Source: Symbiodinium natans (taxonomy: Eukaryota > Sar > Dinophyceae > Suessiales > Symbiodiniaceae). From it: a stretch of 64,000 nucleotides of DNA. Below the pieces are notes generated by a model. That model was not told the DNA's origin and ran no database searches. It saw only the letters and a list, made by a program, of their open reading frames with translations. Below are positions 1 to 10,400 of the stretch, one piece after another (the first letter of the stretch is position 1; each line of letters opens with the position of its first letter). Made by a program: the position numbers and the translations under genes. The stretch is taken from contig CAJNDS010002206.1 in NCBI GenBank assembly GCA_905221605.1, positions 355,226 to 419,225 on the forward strand, written 5' to 3'.

Positions 1-7
1 GCGCATT

Positions 8-664
8 TTGGGTTTGTTCGAACATTGGCTTTTGCATATGTGCCCATTCTGCAGCATGCGCCCCTTAGGCAATGCATCCTTTGAGGCAAGAGCAGATGCA
101 AGTGCACATGGCTCGATGTGCTGCATTGGTGGGTACGTTTCTCACCCCATGATAGGCCAGCGTTGGTTTCGAGAAAGCTTTTCCTACAGTGCCTTCCGGG
201 CCCTTGAGATTCCAGTGCAAGCAGACATGCAGCTTGATATTGCTTGCTATGAAGCGCTCGCCCAGGGAGCGCTGATCTTGGCAACATCTTCTCTTTTACC
301 TTGCGCCAGAATCCCCTTGCAGCTACGTTCCGCATCAGACAACACAGGTGCAGAGGCAGGTGTGAACGCTTCCTTCTCCACCGCTCGGCCTCTCTGTTTT
401 TTCCTGGAAAGGATTTCTTTGCTGGCAGCTGTACATAGAACAACGCTGGATGTGTCACACATTTCCGGGGAACGCAATGTCAAGGCTGATGCCTTGTCTC
501 GTCCTGCTGAATATGAAGTTCCCCCTGACTGCCTGGAAAAGGATAGAGTGCGGCTGTCACTCGAGGCCCTTTGGTTGCCTCGTCCAAACATTTCGGTTTT
601 CCCCGAAGGGGCTCACCTTCCATGGTCTGTGCGGAGCAGGGGAGTGCCGAACAACCTCACTTAA
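8..664 (+). CDS. RT/RNase H C-terminal part of a DIRS/Ngaro-like retroelement (cut by window start)
   Basis: The frame is open from the window edge, so this is the 3' end of a longer gene; the apparent start at 8 is a TTG and not a real start. The protein shows an RNase H fold of the type following DIRS-family reverse transcriptases. A first Asp lies in DASAHG (about residue 30), followed by a Gly-Gly strand, an acidic residue in YEALAQ, a third Asp in SASDNTGAEA, and a final Asp in the KADALSR box. The SDNTGAEA…FTT-like…FLERISLL spacing is typical of DIRS/Ngaro polyproteins rather than Ty3 or copia. The last 50 residues carry no motif. The gene ends 44 bp before a duplicated 173-bp sequence, which fits the 3' end of an element with split direct repeats. 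No tyrosine recombinase or methyltransferase domain is visible downstream. Confidence 0.6.
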   Translation: MGLFEHWLLHMCPFCSMRPLGNASFEARADASAHGSMCCIGGYVSHPMIGQRWFRESFSYSAFRALEIPVQADMQLDIACYEALAQGALILATSSLLPCARIPLQLRSASDNTGAEAGVNASFSTARPLCFFLERISLLAAVHRTTLDVSHISGERNVKADALSRPAEYEVPPDCLEKDRVRLSLEALWLPRPNISVFPEGAHLPWSVRSRGVPNNLT

Positions 665-707
665 GCTTGGGGTTTTCTCCGGGGCGAGGTTGCTGGGTAG
701 TTTAATT

Positions 708-880
708 TGGGGTAACTTGGTCCCACCCATCAACCTGTTGTGTGCATCGTTAGCTGTTTCCTCGAGTGGATGTTGGTGAGGATTTCCGGCACTCCAGAGA
801 AAACAAAGCGTGGAGCGAAGCTCGTAGCCTTTTGAAGCCTCCGGCTATACCGCTAGCAAGCACAACTAGTTTATAGAACG
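708..880 (+). repeat. 173-bp direct repeat, copy 1 (candidate B1 of a split direct repeat)
   Basis: This segment is repeated without any difference I can see at 1339-1511, exactly 631 bp further on. It begins TGGGGTAACTTGG and ends TTATAGAACG. It sits just after the RNase H ORF. Identity over 173 bp in otherwise decayed DNA points to recent copying or a terminal repeat of a retroelement. Confidence 0.85.
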
Positions 881-1338
881 TATCATGTACTTGTTCATGT
901 ATGTTTTATAAACTATGTTCGTGCGTCATTTTGGCTCTAGAGTGGTGCTTGCTAGCGAGAAAGTCAAGTTTCCTCACCCACCCACCCCAATTTTTGGGGT
1001 TCTCTGTCTCACTGGCACTGGCCAGAAGAACAATCAAGACCTCGTTACAAGAAAGTGGGCTCTCGGGGCGGGCCGTAGCACAGCACCTGTATTGCAGGTA
1101 GTCTCACTTGTATGCATCTCTTTTGGAGCAAGCCCATCTGGGCTTCTGGGTTCACACTTGCACAGTCATGTTTCTTGTATGGGCGGCTGAAAAAGCTGTC
1201 TGGTGTCAGTTTTCTCCGTACAGGCCATATCTTGCTTTGCAGTATGCTGCGAATGACCGGGGCGAAACTGTGTTAACCTTAGTGTTTTTCACCTACCTTT
1301 TCTCGTGTTGTCAAAGTGTTGCTTCGGTCTGTCATGGG
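881..1338 (+). other. 458-bp segment between the two 173-bp repeats (candidate A2)
   Basis: No protein is recognised here. If the element has the A1-ORFs-B1-A2-B2 structure of PAT/Ngaro elements, this is A2, and A1 lies left of the window. The segment carries the right arm (945-957) of a 13-bp perfect inverted repeat whose left arm (851-863) is in B1. It also holds CATTTTGGCTCTAG at 927-940, one mismatch from the last 14 nt of the dinoflagellate spliced leader. Confidence 0.45.
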
Positions 1339-1511
1339 TGGGGTAACTTGGTCCCACCCATCAACCTGTTGTGTGCATCGTTAGCTGTTTCCTCGAGTGG
1401 ATGTTGGTGAGGATTTCCGGCACTCCAGAGAAAACAAAGCGTGGAGCGAAGCTCGTAGCCTTTTGAAGCCTCCGGCTATACCGCTAGCAAGCACAACTAG
1501 TTTATAGAACG
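1339..1511 (+). repeat. 173-bp direct repeat, copy 2 (candidate B2)
   Basis: This is identical to 708-880. It carries the same CGCTAGCAAGCAC arm (1482-1494), but the sequence after it does not contain the matching inverted arm, as expected if this is the outer end of the element. Confidence 0.85.
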
Positions 1512-1900
1512 CGTGGGAATGGGAAGGTCTCAACCTCCGGTGTGCTCAGTGTCAACTTAAACTCCTGCACACAAAGAACCGCAAAACCTTGGAAGCACTG
1601 GCAGCGCACCAATGCACACACCAAGGCAGAGTGACGGTTGAAGGGGTACATGTTACACATGTTTTAAAACTGCTAGGGGACAGACAACTGTGGGTCTGCG
1701 AAGGTTGTGGTGGACAGTTGTCCTTGAAGACTAAAAATGTTTCGCAAAAACTTTCAGTGGCATGCAGTTTTACAAAGGGGCGCAGTTTAAGCCCGAGCCT
1801 ACCAATGCCATCCGCAGCCTCTTTCAGCAGGTGCAAGGGACAGCCCAAGTTGCAGCAGACCCCCTGTGCAAAATCCCTGAAGGCACCGGCAGCTGAAGCA
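1512..1900 (+). other. Unidentified decayed coding-like segment
   Basis: A plus-strand frame (about 1589-1906) contains LWVCEGCGGQL, a CxxC knuckle in an otherwise unrecognisable 105-residue ORF. It could be a fragment of a retroelement zinc-binding protein. Nothing else is seen. Confidence 0.2.
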
Positions 1901-1916
1901 ACCTAGGAGGTTGCAT

Positions 1917-2215
1917 CCTCCCAGTGAGGATAAAGTGAAGGTCATCCTCGCTACCAGAGAAACCACCCCTGACCGCCTCCCTCTAACAGCCTGCACAGAG
2001 TGCACCAAAGGCCTTGAGGGCCCTTTTGTCAGGAGGTTCCTAACCTCTCATGAGGTACCAGCCTCTGGTAGCATCCCAAAGAGGATGATAAGCTGAGGTT
2101 CATCCTCGCTGCCAGAGAACACACCCCTGGCCGATTTCCTCTCACGGTTTGCACCCAATGCACCAGAAACCCTGAGGAACGTTTCAACCTCTGGTAGCAT
2201 CCCAAAGAGGATGGT
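1917..2215 (+). repeat. Imperfect ~155-bp tandem duplication
   Basis: Two diverged copies begin GAGGATAAAGTGAAGGTCAT (about 1926) and GAGGATGATAAGCTGAGGTT (about 2081). Each continues through a CATCCTCGCT…CAGAGAA…CCCCTG segment and a CACC…AATGCACC-type block. The phrase CCTCTGGTAGCATCCCAAAG occurs at about 2052 and again at about 2192. Confidence 0.7.
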
Positions 2216-2900
2216 AGCTTAGGAGGAGGTGTTTTTCCTCCCCCTGTACTATAGGGCCAAGAGGGCCATCAGATGTGCCAGTACAGAGGCACGGTTTTCA
2301 CAACCCAAACACCAAGAAGGTGGATCGCATTTGTTCGCTCAACTCGGAAAAAAAAAATTCGAACCCCCCCCCCCGAACCTTGCTCTCGATCTGGAAACAA
2401 GGTGGAAGACAAGAATGGACTCCAATTCCTGGAAGTTCTGCAACAGTGTCACATCCAGAAGAAGAACAGGCCAGCGGTTGACGGACTACCGCCTCGCAGG
2501 GTTGCACAGGCATCAGTCAGGTCAGCTCGAGCGCATTCCACCGCCTGGACCTGGCACTGCTGTTTCCAAGTCGCGCGCTCACTACTGTGGAAAAAAATGT
2601 TTCATCTGATCACATGCGTTGGTTCAGCTGGCGTGTCCGCACGTTCGAACATCTTCATTGAACTGAGAGGGCTTGTTTTACAATTTGCCAGCAGAACGGA
2701 CTTTGTCTTGTCGTTGTTTGGTTTCGTGTTGCCTTACGGTGACTGTTCTACTTCCTTGTACTGACAAAGCACCCATTCAAAAAACACTTGCCCCATCAAT
2801 TTTGTTGAAAAAACTTATACAATATACACATATGATTCAGCCCCGGCGGGCCCCCACCCCTTCCCCTGCCCCCCCCCAATGGTACCCCCCCCCCCCCCCT
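2216..2900. other. No recognisable gene
   Basis: Small overlapping ORFs occur on both strands, but none shows a known motif or consistent coding signal. A10 and C10-type homopolymers occur at about 2347-2375. Poly-C tracts at 2865-2900 lead into the TTTAGGG tract. Confidence 0.4.
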
Positions 2901-2914
2901 GTAGTGTGGTTGGG

Positions 2915-3295
2915 GGTTGGTTTTAGGGTTTTAGGGTTAGGGTTTAGGGTTTTGTTTGGGGTTTAGGGTTTTAGGGTTTTAGGGTTTTAGGGTTTAGGGT
3001 TTAGGGTTAACGGTTTGGGGTTTTGGGGTTTTGGGGTTTAGGGTTTTGGGTTTAGGGTTTTCCCCGCGGATGGGGTACTAAGATGATCTCCCCCCCCTGT
3101 GGTGTGGTTGGGGGGTTGGTTTTTGGGTTAGAGTTTAGGGTTCAGGGTTTAGGGTTTGGGGTTTAAGGTTTAAGACTTAAGGTTCAGGGTTTAGGGTTAG
3201 AGTTTAGGTTTTGGGGTTTAGGGTTTAGGGTTTAGGGTTTAGTGGTTTAGGGTTCAGGGTTTAGGGTTTAGGTTCAGGGTTTAGGGTTCAGGGAC
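2915..3295 (+). repeat. Degenerate TTTAGGG telomere-like tracts (interstitial)
   Basis: There are runs of TTTAGGG with variants TTTTAGGG, TTTTGGGG and TTCAGGG, in two blocks (about 2915-3060 and 3115-3290) separated by a non-repeat insert. TTTAGGG is the plant/alveolate telomere unit. The tract is degenerate and flanked by other sequence on both sides, so it is interstitial here. It is followed by poly-G runs at 3310-3345. Confidence 0.85.
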
Positions 3296-3368
3296 CGTAG
3301 AGTAGACTTGGGGGGGGGGGGGGGATTCCATGGGGGGGGGGGGGGCCCAGGACGCTCGACGCTGAACC

Positions 3369-3866
3369 ATATATATGTATATGTATATATATCGTATAAT
3401 ATATTTTTTTTGTATTTTGTTGTTTATATATAATATAGTGTTTTGTATACAGTATGTAGTATATTGTATAAAGTCTTTAGTATGTTTTTAGTATATAGTA
3501 TATAGTGTGTAGTAGTATATAGTATATAGTATATAGTGTATAGTATATAGTATATAGTATATAGTATAAAGTATATAGTATATAGTATATAGTACAGAGT
3601 ACAGAGTATGTAGTATATAGTATATAGTATATAGTAGTATATAGTATATAGTATGTAGCATATAGTATATAGTAAAAAGTCTTTAGTATATGGTGTATAG
3701 TATATAGTATATACTATATATTATATACGATATACGATATACTATATACGATATATTATATATTATATAGTATATATACTATATATTATATACTATACTA
3801 TATACTAGATACTATATATTATATACTATATACTATATACTATATACTATATACTATACACTATAT
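3369..3866. repeat. TA-rich microsatellite (TATAGTA-type)
   Basis: About 500 bp of TATAGTATATAG-type repeats, with the register changing to TATACTATATA from about 3710. This directly abuts the first base of the 5' LTR. Confidence 0.95.
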
Positions 3867-4160
3867 TGTGAGCAGGTCAAAGCATGCATGGAGTGCTTGC
3901 TTAGTGCTAGTGCAGCTTGTTGTTTTCCCTTGCATGTGTAGTTTTGCAATTCGTAACAATGCCAATGTTTTGGCTCAAGTACTGAGCTTGTGCCTTTGAG
4001 CACGGTAGTGTCGTACAGTAGCTCCTAGGTTGCTGTGCGGTCCGACCGGACGCACTCAGGCGTAGCTGCACAAGTGCTTGGACTCGCGAAGTCGTAAAAC
4101 AGCGTGACCGGGCTGTGATTGCATTGGCTTAGTGCAAGTCCAGTGCTGGTCGACTTCACA
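3867..4160 (+). repeat. 5' LTR, 294 bp
   Basis: This matches 20800-21093 with five substitutions. The ends are TGTGAGCAGG and CGACTTCACA, giving TG…CA termini within a 5-bp inverted repeat TGTGA/TCACA. Positions 3968-3979 read TTTTGGCTCAAG, identical to the last 12 nt of the dinoflagellate spliced leader, preceded by GCCA as in the leader but with a 3-nt insertion. Confidence 0.95.
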
Positions 4161-4448
4161 ATTGGGGGCTGTTCTGGGAAACTTACAGCTCTTGTGCCTA
4201 CGGCCCGAGTGGGCAAGCATTGCTTTGCTTGTCTGTCGCGGTCCGTGACCTGGACGCGTGGACTGTGTGCCACGCTTGCGGCCTGTTAACCAAGGCGCGG
4301 CGCTTCGCGTGCCACGCCTGCGGCCTGCTAACCAAGGCGCGGCTATTCGCCTTGTGTTGCGGCATTGTCCGCAGAGGTTGCAGGTCAGGCTGAGGGCGTC
4401 ACCCTCCTCGAAGCTATCGAGGGTGGAGACGTTCCCTATCCCGAGCGG
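4161..4448 (+). other. Untranslated leader of the LTR element, with a 42-bp tandem duplication and a hairpin motif
   Basis: This is the non-coding stretch between the 5' LTR and the first ATG of the gag ORF. It contains a 33-bp direct repeat (4268-4300 and 4310-4342, two mismatches) and, just upstream at 4238-4258, one copy of the GCGG-CC…GG-CGC hairpin motif found throughout the element. The sequence after the LTR (ATTGGGGGCTG) does not obviously match a tRNA 3' end, so I cannot assign a primer-binding site. Packaging or dimerisation is a possible role for the repeats (inference). Confidence 0.6.
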
Positions 4449-7400
4449 ATGAGCTACGTCGCTTGGCTTAAGTGGCGTAGGGAGACTGGCAGCCGTCCGT
4501 TGTGCAAGCGGGATGGGGTCAGCACTACGCCAGAGCAAGAGGCGGCTCTCTGGCGGAAAGTCATGAAGTTCCTCCATGACGCCGAAGACGAGGACGAGGA
4601 TGAAGAGGAAGAAGAAGAGGACTCCGAGCTAGTCCCTGAGGCCTCGGGCGCTGGAGGCGACAGTCCGCCGCGGGTGGACGTCAGCGCCGCGGCTAGGGAG
4701 CTGGCCATGGTCCCTACCGGTGCTGCCTATGTCCCTGCTACGGCACCAGGGTCCCGCCCGGCGGGACCGTCCGGTCCGCCGTCGACAGCAGGTTCAGTGC
4801 CAGGCACCGCAGAGGGCTTGCAGGCGGAGCTGCGCGCGATTTTCCGTCCAGACCAAGAACCGGTCGCGGACTACTTGACGCGCGTTTCGCGGATTGTCCT
4901 CGCGCTGAAAGCGCATGGAGTCACGGTGAGCTCCCGTGACCTTGACGCCTTAAGCACCAAAGCCACCCTCCTTGCGGATGAGTTCTCCAAGATGGTCCGT
5001 CGGCTGCGGACCAGGTTCTCGGTCGCGGCTTTGCGCGGTGGCGAGGACCCCGAAGACGCAGAGGAGATTCAGCGCGAAATCCAATGCATCGGGGAGCTTA
5101 TCCTCGCGTTAGGGGGAAAAGAAAGCTCGAGCCAAGAGAAGGTTTGGAGCTCCCCGTCCGATGTGCCGGTTGAAGCCGTGGGGCCGCGTTCCCCAGGGCT
5201 CCCACAGCCTGCGACTGCAAGTGGGTTGGGGGAAGGTTTGGACCGTGGAGGTTTGCACACTGCTGAGGTTGCAGGTGGTCCTTCCGCGGCCCGTGTCCTG
5301 GGCGCGACGGACGGCGATTCCCCTTTGCGCGCGAAGCTTGCTGCGCTGGAGATGGAGATAGAAGCCCTGAAGCGAGGTTCAGACGGCGGAGGTTCGCAGA
5401 CCGGGTCCCAACACCCGGCGGGCGATTTCGCCGCCGCACTCGCCGCCCAAACTGAAGCGCTGAAAGAAGCGTTAGCGCAGAGGGGCGGGCAAAGCTCCAT
5501 AACTACGGTCAAAACTGACCTCACGTGGCCGACGCTGACCGACGACAAGTCGGACGCGCGAGACGTTGTCCTGTTCTACGAGGAGTTCGAGGACGTCTGC
5601 GCGCTGGCCAACAACTGTCGCGGTATGAGTGCGCGCGAAAAGCTGTTAGCGCTACGCGGGCGCTGCCGCGGCTCGCGCATGAAGACGTACACGAACGCGT
5701 ACCGCGCAGCGTGGAAGTCGGGAGAGGTTCTCTCAGATCCACAGGCGGTGTACGACCGCATCAAGAACAAGCACTTGATGTTCGGGGAATCGCGGGAGGA
5801 AAGAGAAGTCCGCGTGGATGGTGAGCATGCCTCTCTCGCTAAGGGTAAGCTCACAGGCCACCAATTCGAGCCTTTGTTTGAGGCCTCGATCGCGGACCTT
5901 GAGGCGGTAGGTCTTGGGAAGACCCCACGAGAGTTGTATCTCTCGTACCTCCGCAAGATGCCCCCGTATCTCCAAAAGGAGATCCGGAACGACAAACGGT
6001 TGTGGCCTGGCGATCCCAAGGATGGCGGGTTGCGAGGACCGCAGACTTGGGAGGAGAGCCACAAGGTCGTTCTGGAGTACGAGCAGAGGGAAGCAGCTCA
6101 CAGGGCTGTTTCCCACTCTGTGTACACGGCGACCGGTTCGCAGAGCGCGGACCCGGCGGTCGCGCTAGCCGAGGCTCAGAAGGAGATTAAGAGTCTCAAG
6201 GCCGCTGCGAAGGCTGCTGCGAAAGGAGCAGCTGCCGCGGCCAAAGCTGGCGCGGACCAGACGTTTGCCGCTGCGTCGAAGGGAGCTGGCAAAGGAGCGG
6301 ACAAGAAGATCTGCTTCCACTTTCGCGATCATGGGAATTGCCCGAAAGGGGATGCCTGCCCGTACAGCCACGACAAGGAGCTTCGCAGAAAAGCTCTCGC
6401 GGCCAAGAAGGGTGACCAAACCTTTGCCACTGCGAAAGGTAAAGGCAAGGGGAAGGGAGGTGGCAAGGCAAAGGCCAACGCAAAGCCTAAGGCTGCGGCC
6501 AAAGGCGCGGCAAAGCCACCAGGCACTGTTTGCCCCTTTTTCTCCAAGAATGGGTCGTGCAAGAAAGGAGCCAGCTGCGACATGGTCCACAACCTGACGA
6601 CCTCAGGAGGGACGCCGGCCTTGCCTGCCAACTGGGCCCCGCCCTCCGGTGCTTCCATGTCTAACCCCTTCGCCGCGTTCAGTGTCCAGATAGGCAGCTC
6701 AGGCGTCCAGGCAGGCGTCTTAGGAGCCGCAGGACACGCCGCGGTGCAGCAGCACGCGCTTCCGTTAAGCAAGGGCGGGCGGGACAAGTTCGCCACCCTG
6801 GACGATCTGCCGAAGGACTGGTGGAACCTGGCGGACAACGCGCCAGGAGGCTACCAGTACAGGACGGTGGTCCAGGTCCTCGACCGTAAGGTCGAGTGCA
6901 TGCTCGACGGTTGCGCCGGCGCAAACCACGTGACCGAGGAACTCGTGGTAGGCATGATGAACCGGGCTGCAGAGCTGGGGATCGGCACTGAGGATCCCGG
7001 CTTCCCGGTCGTGAGACTTGAAAAGTGGGTCCACCCCGAATACGTGCATGGAATTGCTTCGGGAGCCCCCGTTCCTCTGAAGGGGGCAGCAGTCTTGCGC
7101 GTCACGCTGCTGGAAGGCAGGACGGCGGACGACTGTCGCCCCAACACCGAAATTTTCGTGCGATGTAAAATCGCAGCCAGGGGTACGTCCGATTGGCACG
7201 GACTTATCCTCGGCGGCAGAGCGCTGGACTGCGCCGGAAGGATGGGCTTGGGATTCAGGCCGGGTCCCGACTTTCATGTCCTCGACACGCTGGGAATCAG
7301 GATGCCCAGATGTGAGGATCACAGTAGGACTCGGAAGGACAGGGCCTATGCCTTTGAAGCGCGGTTGTCAAGCCTGGACGACGCGTCATGCACCGAGCCT

Positions 7401-10400
7401 GGGGGCGGAAGTCGTGAGCTTCTCCGCTATGACGGGGAAGAGCCGCTCGAGCTCTCGCCAGGTGATGGGGTGCTGGTGCCAGTCGTGCGGGAGGCAGGAG
7501 TCTCCGCAGAGGGATCCCTGTCCGAGGTTGTGCTTCCGGTTGAGTGTGGGGTTGAGGCTGTGCCAGGTCTCTGGCCCACAGGAGAGGGTAAAGGGTTTGT
7601 TTTGCTTGCAGCCCAAGAGTGTGATCACTCTCTCCAGCCGGGCGAGGTTGTTGCGGAAGTGCGTTCCGGCCTCGTCAGCACTGCGGCTTGTGGTTGTGGC
7701 GCGATTGAGACGGTGTTCGAGTCAGAGCCGTCTCCGCAGGCATGTGCGGATTGTGGGGTCGCCGTTGCTTCGGTTGACCATGACCCGTGCTTTGCTTGCG
7801 GGTCCGCGTCCAGGGCCGCGGCAAGAAGCTTCCAAGGTTGTTCCTCGTGTGCGCTTGGGCGGCTGCGTACCGGCGCCAGGATCGGTGTGCTATCGGTCCT
7901 TGCTGCGATGACTGTTCTCGCTTCGGTGTGGGGCGGGAGCGGCCCGGTTGGGCGCCCTGTTGAGGAGCCTGGAGTGCTTACTTGCTTGGACCACCTTCCA
8001 AGCGTCGACAGCTATTGGGAGGCGCCAGGTGGTTACGCGTCTGTGTGGGGTAGGCGCCCTGCGCAGAAGGACCTTGGGACCGTGGCGGTCGAGAAGGCGC
8101 CTTACGAAACGTGCTTGCTTCAGCGCGCAGGTGAGGCGTGGCGTCTTTGGGACACGAGGGATTTGCGTGTGGCGGAAAGCGTTGCGTGCAGCGATGAGGT
8201 TCCCGTCACCGAACGCCTCGCGGTCTTTAGGACGCGCAAGGGGCCACGCTGGGCTGGCTGGCGTGAGGGATCGGCCACGGCTGGAAGAGGCGCAAGTGAC
8301 GCTGTGCGCCCGGCAGACGCGGTCGACACGGCGCGCTGCCCGAGCTATCATATCGTGGAGAGCTGGGATATCGACAAGATGATCGAAGAGCCTCCAACGG
8401 ACTATTATTATGAGCAGCTCGCGGCAGATATGCGCGCCCGGCACCCTAAGGCGTGCCCGCACCTCCTCGACCACCTCGTTTCCTTAGAGGGTTTCCTTGA
8501 TAAGTCAATCTTGTTTGGGTCCTTTGGGATCAGTAAGGCCGAAGTTTGTGTCTCCAAAGGTAAGCTCCTAGGACACAACATTGGGCGGGACGGGAGTTCG
8601 CCTGACGAAGAGCGTTGTCAGGCGGTGATTGACTTTCCCCCGCTCTGGGAGAAGCTTCACATTCAGCAATTTTTGGGTTGCGCAAATTGGTTGCGCGGCT
8701 ACCTGCCTGTTGAGTATGGGCACGCAGCCAAGATTTTAGGGCAGTGGCAGAAGCCAGGCGCCGTCTTTCCTGAAGGCGGGCTGGGCTCAGCCGCCACCGA
8801 GGGTTGCAAAGCCTTTAAAGCGATTAAGCGCATGATGCAGAACCGCATCAATTTGGCTACCTTCGATGAGGCCTCTGCTGCGGATGGGTCGTGTCCCCTT
8901 GAGCAGATCGCGGATGCGTCGGGCATCGCGGTAGGGGGCAGCGTCGTGCAGATGACGCGTGACTTGAGTCAGCTCAAAGTGCTTATGACGCACTCAAAGA
9001 GCTTGACCCCCGCGCAGCAGAACTGGCCGCCCTTGATACAGGAGGCGTTTGCCCAGCTCGAGGTAAAGCGGGCGACACGCCGCATGTTTGGCTCTATTCG
9101 GACTCTGTGTTGGACAGATCATGCCAACCTTACCCGAGCGCAAACGTCGGACATCGGAATGGATCCGAAACTCGTCCGGTGGGTTGCGGAAATCCTTATG
9201 GATGGGTCCGAAATAAGGAGCCTTAGCGGTCGCTCAGCGACGCTGGGTGACAGTTTTAGCCGCAATCCCAAAGATCGGGATGCGCTCCTTGCGGCGAGGA
9301 CGAAAGATCTCGAGGGCCTTTCGGGCCAACTCCGAGGTTTCGACCTGGACCAGTACCTCGGAGAGGGTACTGAGGGTGACGGACCCGTGCCCTGGGCGGT
9401 CGGCAACGACGCCGTCCCAGAGCCTGCGGGCCGTGTCCAGGCCGCGGCTGTGCCGATGTGCGTCGTCGCAGCCCTTCCGGTGCGCGTCATGGTTGTCTTT
9501 GACTACGCGCGTTGGAAAGAGCAGGACGCAGAGCTGACTGAAATCAGGCGCGTTTTTCAAGCGAGCCTCCCTGGAGTTTCTGTGGCTGTCAGGGGTTGTT
9601 GGGGTCCGTTTGAGGATACCGACGGGCTTGCCTCGCATTTTGATTGCGGGGCCGGCAGGCTCGCAGGGACCAAGAAGATCAAGCGGATCAGGGTCGACTT
9701 GCTTACTTCGTGTGCCAAGGTTCTTAGGGAAGCTTCGGGGTTTCGTCCGCAGTTCCTCGTAGGACTTGGGCAAGGCGGGCTTGTCACAGCCGTCCTTAGG
9801 TGGCCTTTGGTTGTTGAGCTCACGCTCCAAGCAAGGAACCTGCAGCGCAAGGAAGCCAGGGCTGTAGGAGAGGCTTGGGCAGGCATCAAGGCTATCTGGG
9901 CGGTGCGGCCACGCCTTTGGCGCACGCAGCAAGGCCACTTGGAAGTGGCCGAGGCTTGTCCGGAACTCAAGAAGGATTTTCCGGAGCCTCCCCTGCGAGG
10001 TTTTGGGATCGTAGGGAAGCAGGCATTGGGGGCGGAGGTTCTGCGGTCCTTGAGGCTGGACGCGGTTCGTTCCATTGATGATGCCAGCATTAGAGGGATG
10101 CTGGACGAACCGTCACGACCCCTCTGGGACCATGAGGGTCTGTGCATCTGCGGCAAGCGGACCTACCTGTTTTCTCGCTGCCCCGCCTGCATCGAGAAAG
10201 AGGCAGTCGATATCTCGGTAGAGATAGCCGAGCGGGAGGAGCCCGAACCTCCGCTTGAGGGCGACCTTGAGGCCCATGAGGTGGGCCTAGAGGTCAACTC
10301 CGTCCTTGCAACTTTGGATAGGACAGGAGGTTTGGTTAGGGTTAGGTCCTCAACCATCCAGCAATGGGCGGTAGGGTTTAGGACTACGCCCAAAGATGCT

